Notes: a model not told the origin generated them from the sequence alone. A stretch of 64,000 nucleotides of DNA from Stratiformator vulcanicus (GCF_007744515.1 NZ_CP036268.1:572482-636481), one strand, 5' to 3'; shown: positions 36,322 to 44,787, counted from the stretch's first letter. Numbers and translations are program-made.

Positions 36322-37475
36322 CCAACCTCTCTCGGCACGATACGCACGTTGGCAGCGGCGTCGGACAGGCAGCCGGCAAGATCATTGGACTGCTGCACCG
36401 GAGCCGCGCCGATCGGAATCGGTTCATGAGCCTCGGCCGGTCTGCGATGCGATTTGGAACGAGGCGGTCGATAGGGTCCGACATCGCGCATCGGTCCGAC
36501 GCCTTTCGGCAATCGGGGGCCGCGTGTGTGATAGCGCCCGAGGGTGGATTCGCTCATCGGGTCGCCGAAGCGAATGCGGGTCTCCTGCAGGATGTCGACG
36601 GCGGGACGGTACTCAAAATAGTCATTGAGCCGACTGCCGGGCGTGACTGAAACGATCGATAGCCCATGCGATGAAAACGTCCGTCGGGCCAATCGCAATT
36701 GCTGGGCAACGCGATCGTAATGGCGGTCGGTCAGCGCGGCTGATCGAATCGGCTTCGTCTCGGCAAAGTGATACTGTCGTCCTTGCGGCAGTCGGTCGAG
36801 TTCCTCAGCCGGCAGCCCGGCGGCCTCGCAGTCTTTCAGAAATTGCTCCAAACCGACGTTGAGATCGAAGTGCACATCGCGAGTCGCGGCCCGTTCAATT
36901 TGTTCGCGCGACGGACGGACCCGCATATCGGTTCCGGCGAGATAGAGCGTGCGGAAGCCGAGCCGATAAAGAATGTCGATCGCCTGCAACAACGAATCGG
37001 ACCAGTCGAGAATGCGATCGGACGATCGATCGAAGAAATTGCCGTAATTCCGCCCGGGCTCGGAGTCGAAGAAGTATAGATTCGGGCAGTCGGCCACCTT
37101 CAGCGTCGTCTCCGGCACCAGATCAGTCGCTCGCCGGGCGTGCACGAATTTCGTGATGCCCGCGTCAAGGTAAATCGACTTCAGAAAGCGGCAGGTCGGG
37201 TCGTAACTGGTCCAGAAATTCGGACGTAGCAAGCCACTGCCCGCGAGGTTCACGGTCATCACCGGGACAGCCGAACGGCTGATTTCGTCGATCGGTAGGT
37301 CGGTCAGTGACGGCCCGCCGCACACGAGCCAGCAAGCAGACGGCAGCGCACCGGCGAAGGCATCGTCGAGTCCGACCGGCGTGCGCGCCCGATCGAGATT
37401 GATGCGAAAGAACGTGCCCAATCGGTCCCTCTCATTTCTCGGCTCGACTAGAAGCGGTTTCAAATCGCCCAGCAT
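36318..37475 (-). CDS. DUF115-like (CGGPSL) protein
   Basis: 385 residues. WLVCGGPSLTDLPIDEI is the nucleotide-binding start seen in DUF115/MAF-flag10-like proteins and in related phage proteins. TLYLAGTDMRVRPS gives a second strand-loop motif. The last 90 residues are basic and proline-rich and look disordered. The exact function is not known; relatives take part in glycan or sugar-nucleotide chemistry. It is translationally coupled to the glycosyltransferase and separated from the tail hub gene only by a palindromic repeat (37473-37557). Confidence 0.72.
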   Translation of the reverse strand: MLGDLKPLLVEPRNERDRLGTFFRINLDRARTPVGLDDAFAGALPSACWLVCGGPSLTDLPIDEISRSAVPVMTVNLAGSGLLRPNFWTSYDPTCRFLKSIYLDAGITKFVHARRATDLVPETTLKVADCPNLYFFDSEPGRNYGNFFDRSSDRILDWSDSLLQAIDILYRLGFRTLYLAGTDMRVRPSREQIERAATRDVHFDLNVGLEQFLKDCEAAGLPAEELDRLPQGRQYHFAETKPIRSAALTDRHYDRVAQQLRLARRTFSSHGLSIVSVTPGSRLNDYFEYRPAVDILQETRIRFGDPMSESTLGRYHTRGPRLPKGVGPMRDVGPYRPPRSKSHRRPAEAHEPIPIGAAPVQQSNDLAGCLSDAAANVRIVPREVG

Positions 37476-37557
37476 ACAAGCCCGAGGCGCAAGCCGTCGG
37501 GGAAATCGCTGGTTGATCGACCATCGGCTTGCGCCTCTGGCTGGTATTGAAATCGCT
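37473..37557. repeat. 85-bp palindromic dispersed repeat, copy 1
   Basis: The copy matches 62958-63042 with 4 mismatches in 85 positions by eye. Its arms (AGGCGCAAGCCG and CGGCTTGCGCCT) are near-perfect complements, so it folds into a long hairpin. It fills the gap between the tail hub stop and the DUF115-like gene. Confidence 0.92.
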
Positions 37558-37571
37558 ACTAGCGAAATGGT

Positions 37572-39071
37572 TCACGAACTGGCGTTGCCGGACGAACTCG
37601 GTAGCGACGTACCCGCGTCGGACGACGGCGGCAAAGAGGTCCCGTCGCCAGAGGCATCCGAAGAGCCGAAGTCCGAGCTTGGCCAATCCGAACTGAAGGC
37701 ATCGGAACTAGGCATGTCCGAACTCCCGAAGTCGGAGCTGACCGCGTCGGAACTCACCGAACCCGATGAACCGTTCCCGGTCGACATTCCGCCGGACGAT
37801 CCGGAGCCGCCAGAGCCGTTGCCGCTGCCGAAACTCTCGTCTGGGAAGGAAAACAGCGAGTACTCGCCGCCGGGGTATTCGTCGCTGAAGAGAATCTCGT
37901 CGTAACGAGGCGTCTCCCAGCGCTCGTGGCGGTCGGGTTCAGGCCACAGTTCCCGCGGATCGGGCGGCCCCAGTTCGAGCCGAAGTCGTAACGCATGGTC
38001 GAAAAATACCCGCACTGTCTCGGCGGCCGCTGTCGCGATCGCATCACCGTTACGGTCCTGCAGCGTGAAACGACCGAGCCAGGGAAACAGCGGAGTGGTG
38101 CGATCGCCCACTTCGACGATGTGTCGAACTGTCGGCGCCGCGTATGTGCGAAAGAATTCTCGCGCGAAGGCATCCGCATCGGCCGAAGTGCGAATCCACG
38201 GCACGGAGATTTCGATTTGTCGATCGCCGAACTTCGCCCTGCTGTTCGGCTCGACATAATGCCCGCGCCACCGGAGCGAGTCGCGGACCGGCGACCACGT
38301 GACGTCTTCATTTCGATAGACATACCCGCCGGTCAGCAGGATGCGATTAAATAACAGGTCGGTGTCGCGCGTTTCGGATAACACGATCGAGTCTCGCCCT
38401 TCGCGGAACACAGCCGAAGCCCCCGATGGCTGCTCCCGAAAATAGAATTGGCCGTCCGCATCGACGCCCCACGAGGCCTGCCGGGCTCGGACCGCGAGGT
38501 CGTTGAAGATCGCTCGTAGCGACTCCTCGCCTCGAAATTTCAGCGAGGATATGGCGACCGCGTCCACTTCCGCCGGCACGGAGATCGACGCCGAGTCGTA
38601 AGCGATATCGGTCGGGCCGACGACGAAGCGATTCAGCAAAGTCAGGATGGTTTCGCGAAGGCCGCCGACCGTGTCGAACGATTCGACCCCGTGGTCTGGA
38701 TCGGCAGCGAAGGGGTCGGTCACACCGATCACGTAGGGAGCGCTGTCGACGGCATCTCGAAAACCGCCGGGGAAGATATGATTGAGTTGGGAACTCATCC
38801 CGCTCAAACGCGCGACCGCTCCGGCGGGACTCTCTGCGACGACCGATTCGACGCGGCCGAAATACCAGCGAACCCCCGAGGTGTCCTCTACGGCAAACCA
38901 ATCTCCCGCATCGATGGAGTTGCGATCGAGAAATCCGTCTTTGAAGCGCAGTTCGCCTGCGCCGCAGCCGCCGCCTCGATGCCAATCGAACCAACAGCCC
39001 GACACGGCTCGCGGCGCGATGTCGGCCGTGAAGTCCGTCGATCCACTTCGTGAGTGAAGAATCCGTCGCAT
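37572..39071 (-). CDS. Tail hub/baseplate-like protein with SSDxx repeats
   Basis: 499 residues. The first 400 have the look of a phage tail hub: FRGEESLRAIFNDLAVRARQASW, GVDADGQFYFREQ, VLSETRDTDLLFNRILLTGG, and a long beta-rich end. The C-terminus is Gly/Ser-rich and carries seven tandem pentapeptides SSDxx (residues about 440-474: SSDAV, SSDFG, SSDMP, SSDAF, SSDWP, SSDFG, SSDAS), encoded at 37650-37754. Such a tail could be a flexible, exposed tip or a replication-slippage tract. It is the last virion gene before the palindromic repeat. The hub call rests on position and pattern. Confidence 0.7.
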   Translation of the reverse strand: MRRILHSRSGSTDFTADIAPRAVSGCWFDWHRGGGCGAGELRFKDGFLDRNSIDAGDWFAVEDTSGVRWYFGRVESVVAESPAGAVARLSGMSSQLNHIFPGGFRDAVDSAPYVIGVTDPFAADPDHGVESFDTVGGLRETILTLLNRFVVGPTDIAYDSASISVPAEVDAVAISSLKFRGEESLRAIFNDLAVRARQASWGVDADGQFYFREQPSGASAVFREGRDSIVLSETRDTDLLFNRILLTGGYVYRNEDVTWSPVRDSLRWRGHYVEPNSRAKFGDRQIEISVPWIRTSADADAFAREFFRTYAAPTVRHIVEVGDRTTPLFPWLGRFTLQDRNGDAIATAAAETVRVFFDHALRLRLELGPPDPRELWPEPDRHERWETPRYDEILFSDEYPGGEYSLFSFPDESFGSGNGSGGSGSSGGMSTGNGSSGSVSSDAVSSDFGSSDMPSSDAFSSDWPSSDFGSSDASGDGTSLPPSSDAGTSLPSSSGNASS

Positions 39072-39116
39072 GAGTTGGCGAATGTTCGAGAGAGGGTTAT
39101 TGCGAAACGCGACACA

Positions 39117-39569
39117 TCACGAGCCGGGGGCTGTCGTCAGCAGCGTCGGGTTTTCGGCGTGAACGACCAGCGAGTACGTAAAGAGTGAGGCTTCGGAAAG
39201 GTCCGACTCAAACCGAGCCGTTGTGCAGCCGGAGAACTTCCGATAGGTGTCGCTGCCGGTATCGTGATATAGAAAGAACTCGTATCGCGCGTCGAATCCC
39301 GATGGCGACAACGCAGCCCGGAGCGACTCGACTGCCGCGAGCATCTCCGCCTCGGTCGCGAGGATCGAGCCGGCGGCAGAACTGAACTGCCCTTCGACCA
39401 GAATGTCGATGCCGTTGGCGGATGCGCTGCCCCGCACGTCACCTGCGGAGAGCGGCACTTTAAACTGCTCGGCGTCCCACGCGTTCTGCAATCGCAACCG
39501 GGTAACCGGCCGCGGCAACACGAGCAACGAACCATCCGAGTAAACTGCGGGTTGAAACGTCAAAGACAT
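39117..39569 (-). CDS. Distal-tail or tail-tube-like protein
   Basis: 150 residues, beta-rich: TRLRLQNAWDAEQFKVPLSAGDVRGSA, then DILVEGQF and FTYSLVVHAENP at the C-terminus. The pattern fits small Dit or tail-tube-like domains, and the position between the tape-measure-like gene and the hub supports a distal tail role. Homology cannot be proved by eye. Confidence 0.6.
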   Translation of the reverse strand: MSLTFQPAVYSDGSLLVLPRPVTRLRLQNAWDAEQFKVPLSAGDVRGSASANGIDILVEGQFSSAAGSILATEAEMLAAVESLRAALSPSGFDARYEFFLYHDTGSDTYRKFSGCTTARFESDLSEASLFTYSLVVHAENPTLLTTAPGS

Positions 39570-39570
39570 T

Positions 39571-39682
39571 GGAGAGGTGAGAGGTGAGAGGTGAGAGGTG
39601 AGTGGTGAGAGGTGAGGGAAGCCGGCCGCGCCTCTTCCGTCTACTAACTTCTGACTACTATCTTCCGACTCCTTCTCTCACC
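39571..39682. repeat. Degenerate heptamer repeats (GAGAGGT family and CTTCTGA type)
   Basis: GAGAGGT is repeated about six times from 39571 to 39618. A second run with heptamer spacing (CTTCTGACTACTATCTTCCG type) occupies 39634-39682. The two fill the gap between the tape-measure-like and distal-tail genes. Confidence 0.85.
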
Positions 39683-40361
39683 CGCGCCGTTCTCTCCGGC
39701 GGGATGATTCAAAGCGAAGGTCGCGGATTAAAGAGGCGACATCGGTTCCGCTGCGGACATTAACCGCGATGTCGCCGAAGTAGCTGACGTTGGAGGTGTC
39801 GCCTTCGTGACGAGGCGATTCCGCACGGGGCGCGGCACTAACGGAATTGAGTTGTTCTAAAAACTCCCGACCGAGCCGATCGACCGCAGGCCGTCGCAAC
39901 ACGTACTCACCGGCGGTGAGAAAGGCGGGAACCTGATCGACGCCGCCGGGCCCGGTCACGAGGCCGCCCGAAGCGAAGCGACGGATCGGACCGCCGAAAG
40001 GCAGCGAACCACCGAACCCGCCGAAACCGATCGTCCGGAGAATTGAGACGCGGGCCGTGACGGCTTCGACCGATTGTGCCAACGCGTTTAACGCCCCGAG
40101 GGCGGGCCGAATGTTCAATGAGACCGGTATCGCCGACAACTGACGCAGTCGCACGATCAACCGATCGGCAGCGCTGCCGGCGCGCCCGATTCCCTGTTCC
40201 ACGGCTCCGAATTGTGATGCAAGTCGCCCCAGAGATGCCGACCGGTCGAGCGTCGCGAGTCGATCTTCGAAACGATCGAGTAGCGCGAACGCGCTTTCCA
40301 TTTCGCCTCGAAATTGCGAGCTGTCACCAAGAATGCGAACGGTGAGTGATTCGGAGAACAT
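39678..40361 (-). CDS. Short tape-measure-like protein
   Basis: 227 residues. The N-terminal part is helical (FRGEMESAFALLDRFEDRLATLD) and the middle has Gly/Phe-rich GFGGFGGSLPFGG. The C-terminal segment FASGGLVTGPGGVDQVPAFLTAGEYVLRR has been typical of tape-measure proteins in many siphoviruses. At 227 residues it is far shorter than usual phage tape measures, so the tail would be very short, as in the Rhodobacter gene transfer agent. Position after the tail tube gene supports the call. Confidence 0.72.
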   Translation of the reverse strand: MFSESLTVRILGDSSQFRGEMESAFALLDRFEDRLATLDRSASLGRLASQFGAVEQGIGRAGSAADRLIVRLRQLSAIPVSLNIRPALGALNALAQSVEAVTARVSILRTIGFGGFGGSLPFGGPIRRFASGGLVTGPGGVDQVPAFLTAGEYVLRRPAVDRLGREFLEQLNSVSAAPRAESPRHEGDTSNVSYFGDIAVNVRSGTDVASLIRDLRFESSRRRERRG

Positions 40362-40370
40362 GCTTGGATT

Positions 40371-40558
40371 GAGGGGTGAGAGGTGAGGGGTGAGCGTTTT
40401 GGCGGTGATGGATGGGGTGAAGAGTTAGAAGTTAGGAGTTAGGAGTCAGAAGTTGGAGTTTAGAAGTGAGTTGATCGAAGACTTAATATGAGGCCCAGCG
40501 TTGAGAAAAATTCCCACATCCTTAAATTCTGCCTTCTGCCTTCTGTCTTCTGTCTCCC
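40371..40558. repeat. Three degenerate heptamer tracts
   Basis: GAGGGGT/GAGAGGT units lie at 40371-40395, AGAAGTT/AGGAGTT units at 40420-40471 and CTTCTGC/CTTCTGT units at 40528-40558. The 199-nt gap between the tail tube and tape-measure genes is mostly made of these. Confidence 0.85.
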
Positions 40559-40560
40559 AA

Positions 40561-41079
40561 TCACTCACTTCTTTCGATCACCGGCTTCGTTTCAAAGTCT
40601 CGTCCGACGAATGAGATCACATTCGCGTCATCGGCTTCGTTCATCGTGAGCTGCTCGCGATAAACTTTGGCGAAGGTGATTGTCTCACTCGCGACCCCGG
40701 CGGGATCGACGATGCGAAATTGGAGTTTTAAGCTGTCCTGCTCTCCGGGGTCGCTCGTGCTTTCAAGGCCGGTCCCCGAGGCAAACGTCAGGAACTCATA
40801 GAGCTGCAGCGGGTCGGCGGCATTCGCACTCTTGCCGATGAGCTGGGTCCACTTCGCAGAGAATGACAGCGAAATCGACTCTTCGTCGCCCTTCCTGGTG
40901 TGGCCAGCGGCGATTGAGCCGCGATCTTTAATTTCGAGCGTGTTTAACCGCTCCGTCCAACTTAAATCGCCCTCGTCGAGGACGACGGTCAGGGAGTTCG
41001 GCGTCGGCGTTGTTCCGTCCGACAGAACGAGTTCGCCGTCACGCAGGTTGCGAACGATATTGGAGACTGCCATGGGCAT
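40561..41079 (-). CDS. Major tail tube-like protein
   Basis: 172 residues with a beta-rich pattern common in tail tube proteins: LVLSDGTTPTPNSLTVVLDEGDLSWTE near the N-terminus, a central LSFSAKWTQLI strand pair and a C-terminal VISFVGRDFETKPV. ATG 41079 or 41073 could be the start. Placement between the tail terminator and the tape-measure-like gene is the standard siphovirus order. The assignment is by position and pattern. Confidence 0.65.
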   Translation of the reverse strand: MPMAVSNIVRNLRDGELVLSDGTTPTPNSLTVVLDEGDLSWTERLNTLEIKDRGSIAAGHTRKGDEESISLSFSAKWTQLIGKSANAADPLQLYEFLTFASGTGLESTSDPGEQDSLKLQFRIVDPAGVASETITFAKVYREQLTMNEADDANVISFVGRDFETKPVIERSE

Positions 41080-41122
41080 TTAAGTTTAATTAGAGTGATC
41101 GGATAACGAAGGTGCTTCAACA

Positions 41123-41566
41123 TTAAGAAGTTGGTTGCGCCGTCGGTTGCCAGGAAATGAGGAGATGAATCAGGTCGTGCCGGGAAAATTCGGATCGTGT
41201 TAGATCACGAACCCGGCTTTCATTGAATCGGCACAGCGCGACGATCGGGTCGTCCGAGAGGTCGGTATCGCGGACGGAAACGTCACTGCCGTCAAGAAGC
41301 GTTCGTAGCTCGTCGACCAATGCCCTGCCCCGCAACGCATCGTCGCCTCGCTTGACGAACACGTGGATGTCGCAGCGGAACGAGAGAAACTGATTATTTG
41401 CCCGCCGGGCGATGTCGTCCGACAGATCGTCGATGGCGAGTTCGACCCATTCGTCGACGGACGATGTATCGAGCGTCCGGCCTGGAAAGGCGACCGGCGT
41501 ATCGGGGGCGAATTCGTCGTTAAGCAGCGAGGCGATCGCCGCAGTCAGTTGTTGAGTCGAAACCAT
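41123..41566 (-). CDS. Tail terminator-like protein
   Basis: About 147 residues from ATG 41566 (MVSTQQLTAAIASLLNDEF). The frame is open to 41656, but that part covers a palindrome-like repeat (GAGCCGGAAGCG...) and seems non-coding. Small alpha/beta proteins with this start, a central FVKRGDDALRGRALVDELRTLL helix and a final LLISWQP strand occur as tail terminators. The call is by position between the HK97-gp10-like and tail tube genes. Confidence 0.6.
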   Translation of the reverse strand: MVSTQQLTAAIASLLNDEFAPDTPVAFPGRTLDTSSVDEWVELAIDDLSDDIARRANNQFLSFRCDIHVFVKRGDDALRGRALVDELRTLLDGSDVSVRDTDLSDDPIVALCRFNESRVRDLTRSEFSRHDLIHLLISWQPTAQPTS

Positions 41567-41652
41567 GTGCAAATGATCGCTTAGTTTAAATATTGACAGG
41601 CGAGCCGGAAGCGTCAGCGCCCGGAGTATCAACGTGTTAGATAGAGTTCCAG

Positions 41653-42069
41653 TCACGAAATTGATCCCACTACTTCAGCGAGCGCTCCACGCACCATGGC
41701 GAATTCCGGCGCGTTTGCTGTGCCGTATTCGAGGTGACCGACGTAGGGCACGCCGTTAATGATTTCGATTTCTGTCAGGTCGCCATCGTCGAATTCATGC
41801 ACTTCGCCAGCGGCGAGGCCTTCCTCGACAGCCCGGCCTTCGGCATTCGAGCCCTGCCAACCGGGCGGGAGCGTGCCGCCGAGTTCGAGGAGGCCCTTCA
41901 CCCAGGCGGCCCGGCTGCGGGCGGTGTCGACCGGATGACGGGAGATTGTCCGTTCGAGAACCTGACGAGCGACTTCGCGAACGAAGGCACGTCGGTGGTC
42001 TCTGAGCATTTCGGCCGGATCGCCTCGACCTGTTCGGTTTCGAGAGACAGTGGCAGTGACTACGAGCAT
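41653..42069 (-). CDS. HK97 gp10-like tail completion protein
   Basis: 138 residues. PVDTARSRAAWVKGL and the INGVPYVGHLEYGTANAPEFAMV segment are the hallmark of the HK97 gp10-like family, which forms the neck that joins tail to head. It follows the head-closure-like gene by 10 nt. Confidence 0.82.
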   Translation of the reverse strand: MLVVTATVSRNRTGRGDPAEMLRDHRRAFVREVARQVLERTISRHPVDTARSRAAWVKGLLELGGTLPPGWQGSNAEGRAVEEGLAAGEVHEFDDGDLTEIEIINGVPYVGHLEYGTANAPEFAMVRGALAEVVGSIS

Positions 42070-42079
42070 GATTCTTACT

Positions 42080-42430
42080 TTAGGATCCGAAACTCATCGA
42101 GCGGCAACGAAGTAGCACGGTCGCGTCGTCGGCCGATCGGACGACTTCCGTCACGCGATACTCCGACTCATGCGCGGCGACATACGCTGATGGCGGGCGA
42201 TAGCCCTCCGGTATGTCCGCGGTTCGAACGAGTACCGACAAGTCAGCGATATCGTGCTGCCCTCCGGCAGCGTCGTTCGGGGACCGCTCCGGTCCGCCGA
42301 GGATCGCTTGAGTTGCGGTTTCCGTCCGCGTTTCGGTCACTGCACCATCGGCCGGGTCGACGTCACGCTGTTTAACGACGAGCGTCACTGCTTCAGACCA
42401 ATCGGCGAAAATGAGGTCGAGTTCATTCAT
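42080..42430 (-). CDS. Head-tail connector (head-closure-like) protein
   Basis: 116 residues: an N-terminal LDLIFADWSEAVTLVVKQRD strand-helix unit and a closing YRVTEVVRSADDATVLLRCRSMS beta pair. Proteins of this size and pattern plug the portal in siphoviruses. Start and stop are separated from neighbours by 3 and 10 nt, showing tight operon packing. Confidence 0.62.
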   Translation of the reverse strand: MNELDLIFADWSEAVTLVVKQRDVDPADGAVTETRTETATQAILGGPERSPNDAAGGQHDIADLSVLVRTADIPEGYRPPSAYVAAHESEYRVTEVVRSADDATVLLRCRSMSFGS

Positions 42431-42433
42431 GTT

Positions 42434-42706
42434 TTAATCCTCAAAATTAGCCGTGGCGGCATGAATCGCCGGCTGCTGTTTGAGCAACTCGCTGTAATAG
42501 CGTCGGGCGTCGAGCAAGGCGTGCAGGTTCGCCGCCCGATCACCCGCGCGACCGGCGTCGCCGGGGAGTGAGTACTTGAGCGCCGCGAGTTTGCCGTCGC
42601 GGAGCAGGTTTGTAATGTCGAGGTCAATTTGAGCGAGGATGCCCTTAATCTGAGCTTCCGTCAGATCGGCACCATTAACGCTCGAGAGATCTTCAAGGTC
42701 GGGCAT
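42434..42706 (-). CDS. Small helical virion-region protein (gpW-like position)
   Basis: 90 residues, all helical by pattern: LTEAQIKGILAQIDLDITNLL, GKLAALKYSLPG and NLHALLDARRYYSELLKQQ. Size and position between the capsid-side and head-closure genes match lambda gpW-type adaptors. Sequence alone does not prove it. Confidence 0.6.
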   Translation of the reverse strand: MPDLEDLSSVNGADLTEAQIKGILAQIDLDITNLLRDGKLAALKYSLPGDAGRAGDRAANLHALLDARRYYSELLKQQPAIHAATANFED

Positions 42707-42709
42707 TGC

Positions 42710-42742
42710 GAGAGGTGAGTGGTTATAGGTGAGAGGTGAGGG
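42710..42742. repeat. GAGAGGT heptamer tract
   Basis: Degenerate GAGAGGTGAG units lie between the small helical gene start and a half-palindrome at 42747-42771. Confidence 0.75.
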
Positions 42743-42748
42743 ATACGT

Positions 42749-42982
42749 TTAGCCGCGACCGACAGGGAGCGTGGTCTCCTCGGCCTGCCGGATTTGTTCA
42801 TAAGCCAGCAGTCGCAGTTGGTCGCGATACGGGAGACCTTGGAAGTCAGCCGGTCGCATCGCGAAACGTTCGGCGGCGCGAAGGATCAGGTAGTCGAACG
42901 ACCGTGCTCCAGCGGGGCGGCGCGGGTCGATTCCTGCCGGGAAAAATCCGAGCGGGCGACCTCCAGATGGGTATCGACGAGG
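42749..42982 (-). CDS. -1 frame extension of the 182-residue gene, possible frameshift product
   Basis: This frame opens after a TAA at 42983-42985 and runs to TAA 42749-42751, overlapping the end of the 182-residue gene (stop 42886) by about 97 nt. The product part past that stop is protein-like: FDYLILRAAERFAMRPADFQ, then YRDQLRLLAYEQIRQAEE. A run of five T (minus strand, GGATTTTTCCC at 42939-42949) lies in the overlap and could allow a -1 slip, giving a fusion of about 228 residues. Independent translation of a 36-residue peptide from ATG 42859 is the alternative. An ordinary mutation splitting one gene is a third reading. Confidence 0.5.
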   Translation of the reverse strand, partial: PRRYPSGGRPLGFFPAGIDPRRPAGARSFDYLILRAAERFAMRPADFQGLPYRDQLRLLAYEQIRQAEETTLPVGRG

Positions 42983-43434
42983 TTACTCATGCGGGCAACT
43001 TCATCGCAGATCAGCGTCAAATCGCCCGCCGCGAAACCGGCCGTCACGAGTTCGTCGTAGAGTGCATCCGTGTGAGCGGCGATGTCATCCGAGATTGTCG
43101 ATTCAAAAGTCAATGAAGGATCCTGCGCGAGTGCCGCTTCGACGACCAATACAGCAACCCGGCGGTGATAGCGTTCGAGTTCATTTAAATAGGCGGAATC
43201 TCGCTCATCTCGCGTGAGCACGGCGAGCCCTTGCTCATCGCGAACCGGCCGCCCGCCCGCATCGCGCGCGACCTTCGTCGGAGGTGAAGGCGGCATCAAC
43301 CCGCGCTCACGCAGCGAACTCTGAAACCCGAGCGGCAACGGACACAGCCGCAGCGGAAGCGAACTTCCGTCAGGGCGCGGCAAAGCGAACTCGCGAGTGT
43401 ATCGCAGATCGGGAGTGTGGCCGGAGATTTTCAT
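42886..43434 (-). CDS. Virion-region protein with possible -1 frameshift extension
   Basis: 182 residues, unrecognised. The N-terminal half has PLPLGFQSSLRERGLMPPSPP. The second half is helical with ERYHRRVAVLVVEAAL, TDALYDELVTAGFAAGDLTLI and DEVARMSNLVDTHLEVA. It lies after the capsid gene. The combination of a helical protein and an overlapping -1 frame recalls tail assembly chaperones, but those usually lie between tail tube and tape measure, so function stays open. Confidence 0.65.
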   Translation of the reverse strand: MKISGHTPDLRYTREFALPRPDGSSLPLRLCPLPLGFQSSLRERGLMPPSPPTKVARDAGGRPVRDEQGLAVLTRDERDSAYLNELERYHRRVAVLVVEAALAQDPSLTFESTISDDIAAHTDALYDELVTAGFAAGDLTLICDEVARMSNLVDTHLEVARSDFSRQESTRAAPLEHGRSTT

Positions 43435-43438
43435 AGGG

Positions 43439-43593
43439 CGAGAAGTGTGAAGGGAGAAGCGAGAAGCGGACGAAGTAGGGAGGGCTGTGCCCGCCGGCGT
43501 TTTATTCAGCTGACGAATGACAGATTTCGAGAGAGCGAGAAGCGAACACGTCGTCCGCTTCTCGCTTCTCGCTTTTCGTTCACCGCTTCTCGC
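43439..43593. repeat. GAGAAGC heptamer tracts with a palindrome between
   Basis: GAGAAGCGAGAAGCG units occur at 43439-43475. The palindrome-like motif GTAGGGAGGGCTGTGCCCGC lies at 43475-43499. GAGAAGCGAAC and its complement CGCTTCTCGCTTCTCGC follow at 43530-43593. The tracts fill the gap downstream of the capsid gene. Confidence 0.8.
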
Positions 43594-44787
43594 CTATGCT
43601 CCATCCACCTTCGTCACGAACGGCGTATCCACCGCGGTGACGCCGCCGAAGTAGCGGACTTTGACGCGGAGGGCGACGTCGCGTTCGAAGGCGGCTTCGC
43701 TGTCGGCACTTTGCAGGAACGTCTGGACGGGCCAGATTTCGGTCCACACGAACTGCCGGGGGAAGTCACCGATGTACCAGTCGGCCAGCGCCGCCCCGCC
43801 CTGCTCGTCGATGAACGGACTCGACAGGACTTCGAGCGTCCCGGCGATTGGGTTAGCCATCGTGGTCGAACCGTCCGGTGTGGCCACGGTGACCTCGGTC
43901 GCGTGGGCGATGCTGCGGGCGGTGCCGCGGAGCGATTCGGGCACGAGCATCTGCCGCGCGGGCATCACCATCGGTCGCGGCGTGCCGTCGATGCGATCGT
44001 CGACGACTTCGGTCGCGCGGTAGCTGAGCACCTCATCAATGTCGGTCCAGTCGACGAGCGGCACGGCGGCGTTAAACGCACTGGAGATCGTGTTGCCTGA
44101 GCCGACGTAATTGCGGTTCGAGCCGTTTGATGCGTAAAGCGCTTCGCCGCTGCCGCTAGGGCGGTAGACGAACTTACTGTTCGCCGCGTCGGCGTCGGTC
44201 ACGCCGCGGACGATCGTGCGTTCGCGTTCCTGGCGGAGGTAATAGCCGAGCTGCGTTGCGCGGCGATTGATTTCGCCGGTTTGATCGAGGCCGATCAGCT
44301 CCTCCTGAATGCTGAGGATGCGGCCCTGCTTCGATTCTTCCGTGGTTACGTAGCGTTCGCCGAAGGTCGATTCCTCATAGGCGTGACCTTCTTCGACTTC
44401 GGTCGGTCCGGTGAGGGCGGTGAAGCCGGCGATACGACTTGAACGTTGCCGCGTCGGCATCACGGTGACGAGTTTGTCGCCGATGAAGCCGGAGTCGTCG
44501 TTGTAGCCTTCGAGCACCTTCCGCCCCAGCAGTTCGCCGGTGACGACGCGGAACAGATTGGTGCCGACGCCGGGATTCGATTCGCGGAGCAGCGTGACGG
44601 GGCCGCCTGCGTCAGACGATTCCTTCAGTCGAGAGAGTTCCGGCAGCACGCCGCAGGCGTCGGCCAGTTCGCGATAGCTGAAGTCATCGACACAGAGCCG
44701 CTGCTCGTTGAGCAGCGAGCAGACTTTGCGATAGAAGCCTTCGGCACCGAGGCTTTCAATGAGCGTTGTAAGGTTTTGACCGTGCAT
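43594..44787 (-). CDS. Major capsid protein (HK97-fold candidate)
   Basis: About 397 residues from ATG 44787 (MHGQNLTTLIESLG); the longer open frame to 44952 translates heptamer repeats and is not real. An N-terminal helical arm is followed by TPRPMVMPARQMLVPESLRGTARSI (P-domain-like), LADWYIGDFPRQFVWTEIWPVQT and a final RVKVRYFGGVTAVDTPFVTK beta-strand set, which is the usual end of capsid proteins. It sits between decoration protein and connectors, as in lambdoid head modules. Confidence 0.8.
   Translation of the reverse strand: MHGQNLTTLIESLGAEGFYRKVCSLLNEQRLCVDDFSYRELADACGVLPELSRLKESSDAGGPVTLLRESNPGVGTNLFRVVTGELLGRKVLEGYNDDSGFIGDKLVTVMPTRQRSSRIAGFTALTGPTEVEEGHAYEESTFGERYVTTEESKQGRILSIQEELIGLDQTGEINRRATQLGYYLRQERERTIVRGVTDADAANSKFVYRPSGSGEALYASNGSNRNYVGSGNTISSAFNAAVPLVDWTDIDEVLSYRATEVVDDRIDGTPRPMVMPARQMLVPESLRGTARSIAHATEVTVATPDGSTTMANPIAGTLEVLSSPFIDEQGGAALADWYIGDFPRQFVWTEIWPVQTFLQSADSEAAFERDVALRVKVRYFGGVTAVDTPFVTKVDGA

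Noticed and set aside
39571-40558. CRISPR-like array from regularly spaced short repeats
   Set aside because: The units are 7 bp, contiguous and degenerate with no spacers and no cas genes.
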